A DNA stretch of 64,000 nt, taken from Verrucomicrobiia bacterium (GTDB taxonomy: Bacteria > Verrucomicrobiota > Verrucomicrobiia > Limisphaerales > Pedosphaeraceae). Positions 1-9,861 of the stretch are shown piece by piece. The translations under genes were made by a program, and so were the position numbers. Below the pieces are notes generated by a model. It worked only from the letters and a program-made list of their open reading frames with translations, searched no databases and had not been told where the DNA came from. Position 1 is the stretch's first letter. Every line of letters begins with the position of its first letter. Where the stretch lies: NCBI GenBank assembly GCA_036268055.1, contig DATAUW010000005.1, forward strand, positions 1-64,000, written 5' to 3'.

Positions 1-317
1 CGTCGAAACTGACTGGCTGGCAGGTGGATATTGAGCCGGAAGTGGTAGTCACGATGGGCTTTGAGCAGAAGGTGGCCGCGGCGGTGAAGACGTTGGCGGC
101 GATTCCGGGCATCACGCAGCAACAGGCGGATGTGCTGGTGCATCACGGCTTGACACGTCTGGAAGATTTAGCGCAGGCAGATGTGAGCGATTTGGCGGAG
201 ATTCCCGAGATTGGGGAACAGGCGGCGGCGATACTGGAAGCGGTGCGCGCGGAAGCGGCACGGCGGGCGGTGAAGCTGAGCGAGGGAGAAGTGCCGCCGG
301 CGGCGCCGGTGGTTTGA
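1..317 (+). CDS. nusA: Transcription termination/antitermination factor NusA, C-terminal end (partial)
   Basis: The reading frame is open from base 3 and runs to the TGA at 315-317, so the gene starts before the window. The first residues, SKLTGWQVDIEPE, match the end of the NusA KH-domain region, which normally closes with a 'LTGW.IDI' motif. The rest is a helix-hairpin-helix-like tail (IPGITQQQADVLVHHG, then IPEIGEQAAAI) of the type found at NusA C-termini, ending in an Ala/Pro stretch. NusA binds RNA polymerase and RNA to modulate pausing and termination. Its position before infB and rbfA is the usual bacterial order. A GTG at 24 is an internal codon, not the start. Confidence 0.9.
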   Translation, partial: SKLTGWQVDIEPEVVVTMGFEQKVAAAVKTLAAIPGITQQQADVLVHHGLTRLEDLAQADVSDLAEIPEIGEQAAAILEAVRAEAARRAVKLSEGEVPPAAPVV

Positions 318-367
318 TTTTCGAAGGTTGTCATGAATTCGAGAAATTTTTGGCAACTTAATATGCT

Positions 368-419
368 GCGGCTGGTCGGAGGACCGACACAGCCGCGCTC
401 CGGGGGCAGATGCGCCCGG
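368..419 (+). promoter_or_regulatory. Two consecutive hairpins in the nusA-infB gap
   Basis: The 215-base gap between nusA and infB holds a long stem: 368-379 pairs with 384-396, 12 base pairs with one bulged A at 389 and an AGGA loop. A second stem follows (400-404 with 415-419). No T-tract follows either, so they do not look like an intrinsic terminator. They could be an RNA processing site or a translational control element in the infB leader. This is inference from base pairing done by eye. Confidence 0.45.
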
Positions 420-532
420 TGGATTTGAAGGCGTGGAAAATGAATAGTGCTTATACCAGTGGTTATGTTACGCTGTTAAGCCGATGAAGGCTTGGTTGCA
501 AAATTGGCCCGTAGAAAGAGATCAAATAGATT

Positions 533-3067
533 ATGCCCGTTCGTATTTACGACATTTCGAAAAAACTCGGCCTCGAGAACAAAGACGTTCTTGCCAAGGC
601 CAAGGAGTTGGGCATTTCTGCCGCGAAAGTGCCGTCCAGTTCGCTGGACAAAATCACCGCTGAATATCTCGAAAATGAATTGGCCGGCAATGTCGCCGCC
701 CGCCCCGCTCCGGTGCCTCCCGCCGAGCCTGATAAGATAATTCTCGTCACCGCCCCGCCCGAACCTCCACCCGCGCCACCTGAGCCGGTTGTTCCCGAAA
801 TTCCTGTGGTCGTTGCCGAAGTTCCGCCCGCGCCGGTTCATGAAGTGCCGACGGAAAATGGCGAAGTCCCCGCTGCTGCCGTGGTCGAGGCGCCCGCACC
901 GATTATTTCTGCGGCTCCAGCACCCATTGCGCCCGCGCCGGTCACGCCGCCGCCGCCGACTCCTCCACCGGTTCCCGCTGGTCCGCAAGTCGGCGATAAA
1001 GTTGGATTTGTTCAGTTGCCCTCGAAGCCCGCGCCTCGCACGGGCGATAAGGTCGGCTCGGTAAAATTGCCACCACGCCCCGTTGCTCCTGGACCTGGCG
1101 GTGGACGCCCTGACTTTTCACGCGGTGGACGTCCCGGTGACAATCGTAATTTCCGCGGCGGTGTTCCGCCCACGCAAGGCCGTCCGGCGGCGCCCGGCAC
1201 ACGGCCTGGCGATTGGCGCGGCGGCCCAGCCAAACCCGCCACTCCTGCGGCTCCAAAATTTACCGGCCCGGAAACCGGCGAGATCATCAGCCTCAAACCG
1301 CCGATTGTCGTCCGCGAACTGGCGGAACAACTCAAGCGCAAGCCGTTTCAACTCATTGCCGATCTGATGGAGTTGGGCGTGTTCGCGAACGTGAACCAGG
1401 CGATTGAGGAAGAGATCGCCAAAAAGGTTTGCGCCAAACACGGCTTCCGTTTCGAAGTGGAAAAGCGCGAGCGCGGCAGTGGCATCGTCCACGCGCCCAT
1501 CAAGAAAGTCGAACTCGACGTCGAAGACAAACCTGAGACGCTCAAGCCGCGCGCCCCGGTCGTCACGATCATGGGCCACGTTGACCACGGCAAAACCACC
1601 TTGCTCGACGTCATTCGCAAAACGAATGTCGTTTCGGGCGAAGCCGGCGGCATCACCCAGCACATCGGCGCTTACACCATCGCCTTCCCCCACCCCGAGC
1701 GGAAGAACGAACTGCAACAGATCACCTTCCTCGACACGCCCGGCCATGCTGCGTTCAGTTCCATGCGCGCGCGCGGCGCGAATGTCACGGACATCGTTGT
1801 ACTCGTAGTCGCGGCGAATGACGGCGTCATGCCGCAAACTTTGGAAGCCTTGAGCCACGCGCAAGCGGCAAAGGCGGAAATCATCGTCGCCGTCAACAAG
1901 AGCGATCATCCGAACGCGAACCCGATGCGCGTGCGCCAGCAGTTGCAGGAAAAAGGCCTCGTCTGCGAAGAATGGGGTGGCAAGACTTTGTTCGTGGATG
2001 TTTCCGCGCTCACCAAGCAGGGCGTTCCGAAATTGCTCGAAACCATTTTGCTCCAGGCGGAAATCATGGAGTTGAAGGCCAACCCCGACCGCCGCGCCAA
2101 GGGCAACGTGATCGAATCCGGCCTCGAACCCGGCGGCCCGACCGCCACAGTGCTCGTGCGCAAAGGCACCTTGCGCACTGGCGATATCGTCATCTGCGGC
2201 CAGTATTACGGCAAGGTCCGCGCGCTCATCAATGAAGAGAACAAGCGCGAAAAAGAAGCCGGCCCTTCTGTCGCGGTGAAATTGCTCGGCCTTAATGGCG
2301 TGCCCGAAGCCGGTCTCGAATTTAGCGTCGTCGAAAACGAAAAAGAAGCGCGCGATCTCGCGGAAAAGCGCGCAATGGAAGCTCGTGCGCTCGGCCAGGA
2401 AGCCCGTGCCAAAGTTACGCTCGAAAACCTTTTTGCCACAATGACTTCCAATGCCGGTAAGGTGTTGAAAGTCGTTGTCAAGGCGGATACCCAGGGTTCT
2501 GTCGAGGCCATCGTCGAAGCGCTGAACAAAATCGAATCTGATAAAGTCGCGCTCGAAGTCATTCACAGTGCGGTCGGCACCATTACGGAGTCCGACGTCT
2601 CACTCGCCTCGGCGTCGAGCGCGGTCATCCTCGGTTTCCACACGCGCATTGACAACGGCGTTTCCGATTCCGCCAAGCGCGAAGGCGTGCAGATCAAACT
2701 GTATGCGATCATTTACGAATTGATTGACGAAGTGAAAGTCTCGCTCGCGGGATTGCTCGATCCGATTCTCAAGGACGTCGTGCTCGGCTCGGCCGAAGTG
2801 CGGAAGATTTTCGACTTGTCCAAGGGCGGCCCGGTGGCGGGTTGCATGGTCACGGCGGGACGCATCGTGCGCGGCAAGGTGCGCGTCATGCGCCGCAAGG
2901 GCTTGATTTACGAAGGCGTCACCCAGACGCTGCGCCGGTTCCAGGACGAGGTCAACGAAGTCCGCGCCGGTATGGAATGCGGCATTCGCATCGAGGGGTT
3001 TGGAGATTTCCAGGTGGGCGATGTGATTGAGTGCTATGCCGTCGAGCGCATCACCCAAAAACTCTAA
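533..3067 (+). CDS. infB: Translation initiation factor IF-2
   Basis: 844-residue GTPase that brings initiator tRNA to the 30S subunit and promotes subunit joining. The N-terminus ([18 protein letters not shown]) is the usual IF2_N fold. It is followed by a long Pro/Ala-rich and then Gly/Arg-rich linker (about residues 60-250), then a second IF2_N-like region. The G domain carries GHVDHGKT at 348-355 (G1), DTPGHAAF from 401 (G3) and NKSD at 455-458 (G4). The remaining domains extend to the end with the expected IF-2 architecture. Length is ordinary for the family; the variable linker accounts for species differences. It sits between nusA and rbfA, as in most bacteria. Confidence 0.98.
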   Translation: MPVRIYDISKKLGLENKDVLAKAKELGISAAKVPSSSLDKITAEYLENELAGNVAARPAPVPPAEPDKIILVTAPPEPPPAPPEPVVPEIPVVVAEVPPAPVHEVPTENGEVPAAAVVEAPAPIISAAPAPIAPAPVTPPPPTPPPVPAGPQVGDKVGFVQLPSKPAPRTGDKVGSVKLPPRPVAPGPGGGRPDFSRGGRPGDNRNFRGGVPPTQGRPAAPGTRPGDWRGGPAKPATPAAPKFTGPETGEIISLKPPIVVRELAEQLKRKPFQLIADLMELGVFANVNQAIEEEIAKKVCAKHGFRFEVEKRERGSGIVHAPIKKVELDVEDKPETLKPRAPVVTIMGHVDHGKTTLLDVIRKTNVVSGEAGGITQHIGAYTIAFPHPERKNELQQITFLDTPGHAAFSSMRARGANVTDIVVLVVAANDGVMPQTLEALSHAQAAKAEIIVAVNKSDHPNANPMRVRQQLQEKGLVCEEWGGKTLFVDVSALTKQGVPKLLETILLQAEIMELKANPDRRAKGNVIESGLEPGGPTATVLVRKGTLRTGDIVICGQYYGKVRALINEENKREKEAGPSVAVKLLGLNGVPEAGLEFSVVENEKEARDLAEKRAMEARALGQEARAKVTLENLFATMTSNAGKVLKVVVKADTQGSVEAIVEALNKIESDKVALEVIHSAVGTITESDVSLASASSAVILGFHTRIDNGVSDSAKREGVQIKLYAIIYELIDEVKVSLAGLLDPILKDVVLGSAEVRKIFDLSKGGPVAGCMVTAGRIVRGKVRVMRRKGLIYEGVTQTLRRFQDEVNEVRAGMECGIRIEGFGDFQVGDVIECYAVERITQKL

Positions 3068-3081
3068 TCCAACCAGCAACC

Positions 3082-3453
3082 ATGCCGTCGCTCCGACTTC
3101 AACGCGTACGCGAATTGCTCAAACGCGAGATCGGTGAAATCATCCGCCGCGAAATTCCCGTGGGCGAAGCTGGCCTCATCACGGTCAACGACGTGATTTG
3201 CAGCAGCGACCTGCACAGCGCCACGGTTTTTCTTGGCATCCTCGGCAACAACGACCAGCAGAAACGCGGGCTCGAGGCATTGAACACGCATCGCAAGCAC
3301 ATTCAGGGACTGGTCGGCAAAGCCGTCGTCCTCAAATACACCCCGACGCTGCGTTTCATCATTGACGATTCCGTCGAACAGGGAAACAAAGTGCTCAAGA
3401 TCATTGAAGAATTGGACCACGCCAGCGATGAAACCACATCCGAAAATAATTGA
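3082..3453 (+). CDS. rbfA: 30S ribosome-binding factor RbfA
   Basis: 123 residues from the ATG at 3082, 14 bases after the infB stop. RbfA is a small KH-fold factor that binds the immature 30S subunit near the 5' end of 16S rRNA and is needed for its maturation. The frame is open further upstream to 3031, but that would overlap infB, and MPSLRLQRVRELLKREIGEI is the typical family beginning. The core shows GLITVNDVICSSDLHSATVF and the conserved LKYTPTLRFIIDDSVEQG segment. No clear Shine-Dalgarno sequence precedes it, so translation is probably coupled to infB. Its end overlaps the next gene by 26 bases. Confidence 0.95.
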   Translation: MPSLRLQRVRELLKREIGEIIRREIPVGEAGLITVNDVICSSDLHSATVFLGILGNNDQQKRGLEALNTHRKHIQGLVGKAVVLKYTPTLRFIIDDSVEQGNKVLKIIEELDHASDETTSENN

Positions 3454-4411
3454 TCGCATTCTCGAAGGCATCAGTCAGCACAAAACCTTTTGTGTAGTCG
3501 GCCACGTGCGTCCCGACGGCGATTGCATCGGCTCGCAACTCGGCCTGACGCTTGCCTTGCGCGACCAGGGAAAAAAAGTCACCTGCTGGAACGAAGACCG
3601 CGTGCCGACCAAGCTCGCGTTTCTCGATCCCGAAAAAATTGTCCAGAAACCCAGCGGCCTAAAAGATTTCGACTGCGTCATCGCAACTGACTGCGCGAGT
3701 TTCGAGCGGCTCGGCGCGGCGGGTGTCAATCTCGGTAAGCGCAAGCTTTTCATCAATATTGATCATCACGCCAGCAACACGCGCTACGCGGACCTCAACT
3801 GGATTTCCGACAAGGAACCGTCGAGCGGCGAAATTATTTACCGCCTCCTGAAAGTCGCGAACTGGCCGATCACCCCGGCGATTGCCGATTGCCTTTTCAC
3901 CGCTGTCTCCACGGATACGGGCTCCTTCCAATATCCCAGCACGCGCCCGAGCACTTACAATGTCGCCGGCGAACTCGTCAAACGCGGCGCAAATCTCGCC
4001 AAAATCTGCGACGAAGTTTACCAGTCTTATCCCCTCTCCCGCGCGCGCCTGTTGCAGCACGTTTACAATTCCTTCCGTCTGCAACACGACGATCAGATCG
4101 CTTATTTCTGGCTCAAGAAAGCCGATTTCCTCCGCACCGGCGCGGAGACGGACGACTCCGAAGGTTTGATTGATCACATCCGCGCCATCGAGCCGGTGAT
4201 CATCGCCTGTGTCTTCGAGGAACTTGAACCCGACATGACGCGCATCAGCCTTCGCTCCAAAAGCGAAAAAGTGAACGTCAACGAAATCGCCGCGCTCTTT
4301 GGCGGCGGTGGACATCGCGCCGCCGCCGGTGCGCGCATTCCCGGTCCGCCTCTCGCCACGCAACGGCGCGTTCTCACAGCGGTGAAGAAGGCGCTCGACG
4401 CCGCGGCATAA
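3428..4411 (+). CDS. nrnA: DHH-family phosphoesterase, NrnA-type (nanoRNase / pAp phosphatase)
   Basis: 327-residue DHH/DHHA1 phosphoesterase. Members cleave 2-4-mer RNAs and often dephosphorylate pAp, in the cytoplasm. The N-terminal metal-binding motifs are visible: VRPDGDCIGS near the start, ATDCAS, and the name-giving DHH at 112-114 (FINIDHHASN). DHHA1 shows GGGGHRAAAG at about 292. I chose ATG 3428, which gives MKPHPKIIDRIL; the longer frame only translates the end of rbfA in another phase. The gene overlaps rbfA by 26 bases, indicating coupled translation. The rbfA-nrnA-truB-ribF order is widespread. Whether it acts on nanoRNA, pAp or both cannot be read from sequence. Confidence 0.93.
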   Translation: MKPHPKIIDRILEGISQHKTFCVVGHVRPDGDCIGSQLGLTLALRDQGKKVTCWNEDRVPTKLAFLDPEKIVQKPSGLKDFDCVIATDCASFERLGAAGVNLGKRKLFINIDHHASNTRYADLNWISDKEPSSGEIIYRLLKVANWPITPAIADCLFTAVSTDTGSFQYPSTRPSTYNVAGELVKRGANLAKICDEVYQSYPLSRARLLQHVYNSFRLQHDDQIAYFWLKKADFLRTGAETDDSEGLIDHIRAIEPVIIACVFEELEPDMTRISLRSKSEKVNVNEIAALFGGGGHRAAAGARIPGPPLATQRRVLTAVKKALDAAA

Positions 4412-4419
4412 TTTTATTT

Positions 4420-5127
4420 ATGCACGAATTTGACGCCCTCGACGGCGCATTGTTGATTGATAAGCCCGCCGGCCCGACCTCGCACGATGTCGTGGACGCC
4501 ATCCGCCGCGAATTTCGCCTGAAAAAAGTCGGGCACTGTGGCACGCTGGACCCCAACGCCACCGGCCTGCTCATCATCGTTCTGGGCCGCGCCACCAAAC
4601 TTTCCGAGAAGCTGATGTCGTCCGACAAAGTTTATGCTGGCACAATCAAGTTTGGCGAAACCACCGACAGCTATGATGCCGCCGGCGAATTGGTCGCGTC
4701 GCTCCCAGTACCGCTCACATCCGTCGAGGAATTGAACCAACTCGCGACCACTTTTGTCGGCGATCAAATGCAAATGCCGCCGATGGTTTCCGCCATCAAA
4801 AAAGAAGGTGTGCCGCTCTACAAACTGGCCCGCAAAGGCGTGGAGGTTGTGCGCGAGCCGCGTTTCATCCACATCTACAATTTTAAATTTTCGGAATATC
4901 ACGAACCATTCGGGCATTTTCGCGTTGCGTGCACGAAGGGCACTTATGTCCGCAGCCTCGCGCATGACCTTGGCCAGAAACTTGGCTGCGGTGCGCATCT
5001 CTCCACCTTGCGCCGCGAAGTCTCCGGCAAATTTGACGTCGCCAACGCGATTGAATTTGAAGAAGTGCTCGGCCTGCCGCTGAGCGGATTGGAAAAACGC
5101 GTCATTCCGTTTTTGAAGTTGATCTGA
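4420..5127 (+). CDS. truB: tRNA pseudouridine(55) synthase TruB
   Basis: 235 residues. TruB isomerises uridine 55 in the T-loop of nearly all tRNAs. The sequence opens with LDGALLIDKPAGPTSHDVV, the TruB N-terminal motif, and has the catalytic Asp at position 44 in GHCGTLDPNATG. The RNA-binding motif YAGTIKFGETTDSYD and the YVRSLAHDLG segment are also present. Compared with E. coli TruB (about 314 residues) it lacks most of the C-terminal PUA-like part, as do many shorter TruB proteins. It begins 8 bases after nrnA and lies 16 bases before ribF. There is no convincing Shine-Dalgarno sequence ahead of the start. Confidence 0.96.
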   Translation: MHEFDALDGALLIDKPAGPTSHDVVDAIRREFRLKKVGHCGTLDPNATGLLIIVLGRATKLSEKLMSSDKVYAGTIKFGETTDSYDAAGELVASLPVPLTSVEELNQLATTFVGDQMQMPPMVSAIKKEGVPLYKLARKGVEVVREPRFIHIYNFKFSEYHEPFGHFRVACTKGTYVRSLAHDLGQKLGCGAHLSTLRREVSGKFDVANAIEFEEVLGLPLSGLEKRVIPFLKLI

Positions 5128-5143
5128 TTTCGGAACCGGGGAT

Positions 5144-6067
5144 ATGAAAATCATCCGCTCCGCCGCTGAACTGCAAACGATGGGGCGCAAGGTTTCGCTC
5201 GCCATCGGTTTTTTCGACGGCGTCCACCTCGGCCATCAGCAGATCATTCGCCAAACGATTTCCGACGCGCGCCAATATGATGGCCTCGCGCTGGTGGTGA
5301 CCTTCGACCGTCATCCCGGCAGCGTCGTCGCGCCGCAACGCGTTCCCCCGCTCATTTATTCGCTTCCGCAAAAACTGCGCGTCATTGAATCGCTCGGCGC
5401 CGATGCGCTTCTGCTCATCCATTTCGACAAGCCGTTCAGCGAGCAAGCCGGCGATGTTTTCATCCACGGCCTTTCGCGCGACCTCGGCCAGGTCCAAAGC
5501 ATCTGCGTGGGCAGCAATTTTATTTTCGGCCACAAACGCGGCGGCAATGTGGCGTTGCTCAAGACTCTCGGCGCGGAACTGCATTTCGCCGTGCATGGCT
5601 TGGCGGCGGTTTCGCTGGACAACCGCATCGTCAGCAGCACGCGCATCCGCGAAACGATTCGTGCGGGCAGTCTCGATGCCGCCAGCCAAATGCTCGGACG
5701 CGCTTACTCGATGGCCGGAATCATTGTTCGCGGTGATGAACTTGGCCGCAAACTTGGATTTCCGACCGCGAACCTCGACGTGACCGGACTCCTCGCTCCC
5801 CCCAATGGCGTTTACGCCGTTCACGCAAAAATAGGCGGACAAACGCATCGCGCCGTGGTCAACATCGGTCTCCGTCCCACGTTGAATCAACCGACGCCAC
5901 TGTTGCGCGTGGAAGCGCACCTCCTCGATTTCAACGGCGATCTTTATGGTCAGGAAATGGAAATCACCTTCCGCGAAAAACTGCGCAATGAACAAAAATT
6001 TTCCTCCCTCGACGAATTGAAAGCGCAAATCGCCAGCGACCTCGAGAAAGCCCGCAGCCACTTTTAA
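5144..6067 (+). CDS. ribF: Bifunctional riboflavin kinase / FAD synthetase
   Basis: 307 residues. RibF phosphorylates riboflavin to FMN and adenylates FMN to FAD. The N-terminal nucleotidyltransferase half has IGFFDGVHLGHQQII at about 21-35, the HxGH-type signature, and the ISSTRIRE-like segment (IVSSTRIRETI). The C-terminal flavokinase half contains GRKLGFPTANLD and NIGLRPT. A GGGG run just before the ATG could serve as ribosome-binding site. It closes the nusA-infB-rbfA-nrnA-truB-ribF operon and faces the histidine kinase on the other strand, with 13 bases between the two stops. Other riboflavin genes (ribBA, ribH) lie at 33-35 kb. Confidence 0.96.
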   Translation: MKIIRSAAELQTMGRKVSLAIGFFDGVHLGHQQIIRQTISDARQYDGLALVVTFDRHPGSVVAPQRVPPLIYSLPQKLRVIESLGADALLLIHFDKPFSEQAGDVFIHGLSRDLGQVQSICVGSNFIFGHKRGGNVALLKTLGAELHFAVHGLAAVSLDNRIVSSTRIRETIRAGSLDAASQMLGRAYSMAGIIVRGDELGRKLGFPTANLDVTGLLAPPNGVYAVHAKIGGQTHRAVVNIGLRPTLNQPTPLLRVEAHLLDFNGDLYGQEMEITFREKLRNEQKFSSLDELKAQIASDLEKARSHF

Positions 6068-6080
6068 CTGTAGGCCAAGG

Positions 6081-8696
6081 TTAAGCCTGCGGAACCGTCG
6101 GCCCGGGATTGCGAATCACTTCATCCAGCACCCGGCCCAAATCCTCCATCACATACGGCTTGGGAATTACGCCGCTGAAACCAAATTCACGGAAGCTCGC
6201 CATCACCGGATCGTAAGAATAACCGCTCGATACAATCGCCTTCACCGTCGGGTCCATTTCGCGCAGGCGGCGAATCGCCTCCTTGCCACCCATGCCCTCG
6301 GGAATCGTCAGGTCCATGATGACCGCCGAGAACGGATTCCCCCCGCGCTTGGATGCCATGTAACGCTGCAACGCCTCCGCGCCATCCTTCGCCACTTCGA
6401 CTTCGTAACCCATCAACTCCAGCATCTCGCGCACGAGACTGAGGATGTCCTGCTCGTCATCCATCACTAGCACGCGCCCCTGGCCGAAAAACCGTTTCTG
6501 ATCCACTTCGGCAGCCGGCGTCTCCATCGCTTTGACGGACGCCGGCAAATAAATCTGGAACGTGCTCCCACGGCCAACGTGCGTATCCACGTTGATTTGC
6601 CCCTCATGCTTGCGAATAACCGAATACGCGCTCGCCAGTCCCAGCCCGCGCGCATGTTTGCGCGTCGTGAAATATGGATCGAAAATGCGCGGCACGTCTT
6701 CCGGTTTGATGCCCATGCCGAAATCGCGAATCATGATCTTCACGTATTTTCCCGCAGCCAATGGCGGCAAAAATCCATCCGTGAATTCCACATTGTCCAC
6801 GCGCACTTCGATCTTGCCGCCCTCCGGCATTGCTTGGACGGCGTTAAGCACGATGTTATTGATCACCTGGCGAAATTGGCCTTCGTCCACTTCCACCGGC
6901 CAAATATCGGTGGGCAGCGAAAACTCGCAATGCACATTGCTGCCGTGCAGCGCAAAAAGCGTTGCCTCGCGAATGCTGTTGGTGACTTGCACGCGCGTGC
7001 GAATCGGCGCGCCGCCGCGCGCGAACATCACCAGTTGTTGCGTCAGGTCCTTGGCGCGCAACGCGGATTTCTCCATTGCGGCGAGCCGCTCGAGGATTTT
7101 TTCGGTCGAGTGCGCGCTCATCCGGGCAAGCGACAAATTGCCGATGATGCCTTGGAGAATATTATTGAAGTCGTGCGCGATGCCGCCCGCCAGCAAGCCC
7201 ACCGATTCCAGCTTGCTTTCCTTGAGCAACTCCGCCTCCGATTTTTGTTTCGCCGTCACGTCGCGAAAAACCACCACCGCGCCGACGATGCCCCCATCGC
7301 GATCGCGAATCGGCGCCGCGCTGTCCGAGATGAGCCGTTCGGTGCCGTCGCGAGAAATCAGAATCGCCGGCTGATCCAATCCGCGCGCCACGCCTTCGCG
7401 CAAGGCGTTCTCCAACGGATTCGCGACGGATTCGCGAGTGTGTTCGTGAACGACGTTGAACATCGCCGAGAGCGGCATGCCCACGGCTTCGGCTTGCGAC
7501 CACCCGGTTAATTGTTCCGCGACTTTATTGATGGAAAGCACCCGGCTCATCATATCCGTGGTGATGACGCCATCCGCGATGGAATACAGCGTGACCGCCA
7601 GGCGCTCCTTCTCGGCCGCCAGCGCCGTCTCGGACTTGCGCAACTTCGCGGTGATGGCCTCAGAGCGCGCGCGGGCGTTGACTTCGGCACAAGTGATGCC
7701 GAACAATAAAAAACTCAGCGTAAGCCAGCACACCAGTGAGATCGTCGGCAAGCTGCGCTCGGATTCCGTGGCGAACAAGGGCTGCGAAATAAAATAAAGC
7801 GTCCACGTGCGGTTCAACACCGGTAAGGTGACGCGTTGCAACAGTTGACCCGATCCGTGCCGCGCGGCTTCAACAAAATCCGCATCGCCATATAATAAAT
7901 GCTCGCGATCAATTACCGTGCCGTCAAACACTTCGCATCTGACCATGCCGTTGGTCTGATTGCCAAAGATGCCGTTTATGAATTTGTCCGACTCAAAATT
8001 GGCGAAAATAAATCCCTGAAGCGATGCTTGGCGTTCAGCCACAGTCGTCACCGGCGCACCCGGGCGATAGACCGGAAGATAAATCACGAAACCGCCGTGG
8101 CCGTCATTGGTCTTCTCGCGATTCAAAAAAACTTTAGCGGTCGCCTTGGGCTCGCCGGTGTCGCGGGCCAGCGCCATGAACGGCTGGCGGTCGGGATCGG
8201 TGAAATGATCATGGCCAACGCCCGCATGCAATTCGTGATCGAAGTGGTTGATATACGCGACGGGAAAATAAGTCGGACGCGGCGTGTCCGGCACGATGCG
8301 CATGGGCCGCCCCGCCAGCCGATTGCTTTCCACATACGCGTCCTTGTCGCTGGCCTCCACGCGCTCGATGTAACCAAGCGTCCCGATTCCTGGATATAGA
8401 CTGGGAATCTCCACGCTCGCCAGGTATTGCTGCCATTGCTCGGGACTGACGACCGTATTCGCCATGAACAACCCGCGCACGCCCATCATCTGGTCCACGT
8501 AATGCGGAATGCGCTGTTCGATGGCCTCCCGCTGTTCGCGAACGATGCGTTCAAAGCGGGTGCGCTCGCGCGTTTCGACATTATCGCGCACGCGAAAATA
8601 AACCACCGCCGTCGGAATCAGCGAAAGCGCCAAGACCAAATACGCCACCTGCATCCGCCGGACGTGTTGTCGGAGGGATGTTAGAACCCGTTCCAT
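6081..8696 (-). CDS. Membrane hybrid sensor histidine kinase with CHASE, PAS and receiver domains
   Basis: 871 residues. A membrane segment near 18-35 is followed by an extracytoplasmic CHASE-type sensor (the QWQQYLASVEIPSLYPGIG and GTLGYIERV segments are typical) and a second membrane segment near 318-340. The cytoplasmic part has a PAS domain (about 360-475), a HisKA-type domain with phospho-acceptor His508 in GIAHDFNN, an HATPase domain (IRDFGMGIKPED, FTTRKHARGLGL), and a C-terminal receiver with Asp795 in VIMDLTIPEG. It would sense a small extracellular ligand and signal by phosphotransfer. No response regulator with an output domain is adjacent. It is divergent from the moxR operon. The ligand is unknown. 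Confidence 0.93.
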   Translation of the reverse strand: MERVLTSLRQHVRRMQVAYLVLALSLIPTAVVYFRVRDNVETRERTRFERIVREQREAIEQRIPHYVDQMMGVRGLFMANTVVSPEQWQQYLASVEIPSLYPGIGTLGYIERVEASDKDAYVESNRLAGRPMRIVPDTPRPTYFPVAYINHFDHELHAGVGHDHFTDPDRQPFMALARDTGEPKATAKVFLNREKTNDGHGGFVIYLPVYRPGAPVTTVAERQASLQGFIFANFESDKFINGIFGNQTNGMVRCEVFDGTVIDREHLLYGDADFVEAARHGSGQLLQRVTLPVLNRTWTLYFISQPLFATESERSLPTISLVCWLTLSFLLFGITCAEVNARARSEAITAKLRKSETALAAEKERLAVTLYSIADGVITTDMMSRVLSINKVAEQLTGWSQAEAVGMPLSAMFNVVHEHTRESVANPLENALREGVARGLDQPAILISRDGTERLISDSAAPIRDRDGGIVGAVVVFRDVTAKQKSEAELLKESKLESVGLLAGGIAHDFNNILQGIIGNLSLARMSAHSTEKILERLAAMEKSALRAKDLTQQLVMFARGGAPIRTRVQVTNSIREATLFALHGSNVHCEFSLPTDIWPVEVDEGQFRQVINNIVLNAVQAMPEGGKIEVRVDNVEFTDGFLPPLAAGKYVKIMIRDFGMGIKPEDVPRIFDPYFTTRKHARGLGLASAYSVIRKHEGQINVDTHVGRGSTFQIYLPASVKAMETPAAEVDQKRFFGQGRVLVMDDEQDILSLVREMLELMGYEVEVAKDGAEALQRYMASKRGGNPFSAVIMDLTIPEGMGGKEAIRRLREMDPTVKAIVSSGYSYDPVMASFREFGFSGVIPKPYVMEDLGRVLDEVIRNPGPTVPQA

Positions 8697-8705
8697 ACCA
8701 GTAAA

Positions 8706-8724
8706 CTAGCAGTTTATGTGCTAG
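8706..8724. promoter_or_regulatory. Inverted repeat between the divergent kinase and moxR genes
   Basis: CTAGCA, seven bases, TGCTAG: a perfect 6-base inverted repeat about 10 bases before the kinase start and about 90 bases before moxR. It has the size of a dimeric regulator's operator. The rest of the 120-base gap is AT-rich, but I could not fix a -35/-10 pair with confidence. Confidence 0.35.
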
Positions 8725-8816
8725 AAATCATTTATTGTCCACAAAGATTTGTTTGAAAAAATACGTGAACGGATTTTCTGGTTTTTTTGTCCATCCAAAG
8801 TAAGGTTTTGTAAACA

Positions 8817-9806
8817 ATGAACACAGGTATTAGCGCAATCAACAACGCCGTGCAGGAATCCAGTGCCTTTGTGCGGCCTCTCTTCAACGAAATCGGAAAA
8901 GTCGTCATCGGCCAAAGTTATCTGGTGGAGCGGTTGACGATCGGTTTGCTCGCCAATGGCCACGTCCTCCTCGAAGGTGTGCCCGGATTGGCCAAAACGC
9001 TCTCCGTCAAATCACTCGCCTCCTGCCTCAGCGTGAAATTTTCACGCCTTCAGTTCACTCCCGACATGCTCCCCGCCGACGTCATCGGTACGCAAATCTA
9101 CAATCCGCAATCGGGCAATTTCACCGTCCGCCGCGGCCCGATCTTTGCCAACCTCGTCCTGGCCGATGAAATCAACCGCGCGCCCGCCAAGGTGCAAAGC
9201 GCGTTGCTCGAAGCCATGCAGGAAAAGCAAGTCACCATCGGCGACCAGACGTTCAAGCTCGAAGAACCATTCCTCGTGCTCGCGACGCAAAATCCGATTG
9301 AGCAGGAAGGCACTTATCCCCTGCCCGAAGCACAGGTGGATCGCTTCATGTTGAAACTCAAAATCGGCTATCCGTCGCGCGAGGAAGAGCGGCAGATTTT
9401 GGAATTGATGGCGCATACCACGAATTTGCCGAGCGCCAGTCCCGTGGTGACGGCCCAGCAGATTTTTGAAGCGCGCAAGGTCATCAATGATATTTACATT
9501 GATGACAAGGTGAAGGATTACATCGTGGATTTGGTTTGCGCCACGCGCGAACCGGAGACTTACAAAATCCAGGTGAAAGATTTCATCCAACTCGGCGCTT
9601 CCCCGCGTGCGACAATCGCGCTCACGCTCGCCTCCAAAGCCTACGCCTTCCTCAAAGGCCGCGGCTACGTCACGCCACAGGACGTGAAAAGCATCGGCAT
9701 GGACGTTCTCCGCCACCGCGTTGCCATCACCTACGAAGCCGAAGCTGAAAATAAAACGAGCGAGACGGTAATTCAAAAGATTTTTGATGAATTGCCGGTG
9801 CCGTGA
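8817..9806 (+). CDS. MoxR-family AAA+ ATPase
   Basis: 329 residues. MoxR ATPases act as chaperones that, with VWA-domain partners, assemble or activate protein complexes, often at the envelope. The Walker A motif GVPGLAKT lies at 54-61 and the Walker B motif LVLADEIN around 112-119, with the MoxR-typical FTPDMLPADVIGT between them and TQNPIEQEGTYPLPEAQ (sensor region) after. The C-terminal lid region reads GASPRATIALTLASKAYAFLKGR, also typical. It leads an operon of DUF58, DUF4381-like and VWA genes, the arrangement known from Bat (Bacteroides aerotolerance) loci. The gap to the next gene is 55 bases; all following genes overlap. Confidence 0.96.
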   Translation: MNTGISAINNAVQESSAFVRPLFNEIGKVVIGQSYLVERLTIGLLANGHVLLEGVPGLAKTLSVKSLASCLSVKFSRLQFTPDMLPADVIGTQIYNPQSGNFTVRRGPIFANLVLADEINRAPAKVQSALLEAMQEKQVTIGDQTFKLEEPFLVLATQNPIEQEGTYPLPEAQVDRFMLKLKIGYPSREEERQILELMAHTTNLPSASPVVTAQQIFEARKVINDIYIDDKVKDYIVDLVCATREPETYKIQVKDFIQLGASPRATIALTLASKAYAFLKGRGYVTPQDVKSIGMDVLRHRVAITYEAEAENKTSETVIQKIFDELPVP

Positions 9807-9861
9807 GCCTCTTTAGAATTCATTTACTTCCCGTCGAAATTCACGGCGGTATTAAACGCTA

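Noticed and set aside
318-532. tRNA or other standard RNA gene in the nusA-infB gap
   Set aside because: No cloverleaf, no T-loop sequence, no CCA end; only the two stems described.
1118-2566. A 482-residue frame antisense to infB
   Set aside because: Lies wholly opposite a certain IF-2 gene; its composition (His, Arg, Asp rich) is what GC-rich codon bias gives on the other strand.
6068-6080. Terminator between ribF and the kinase gene
   Set aside because: A weak stem (AGGC/GCCT) spans the stop regions but lacks a T-tract and would lie mainly inside the kinase gene.
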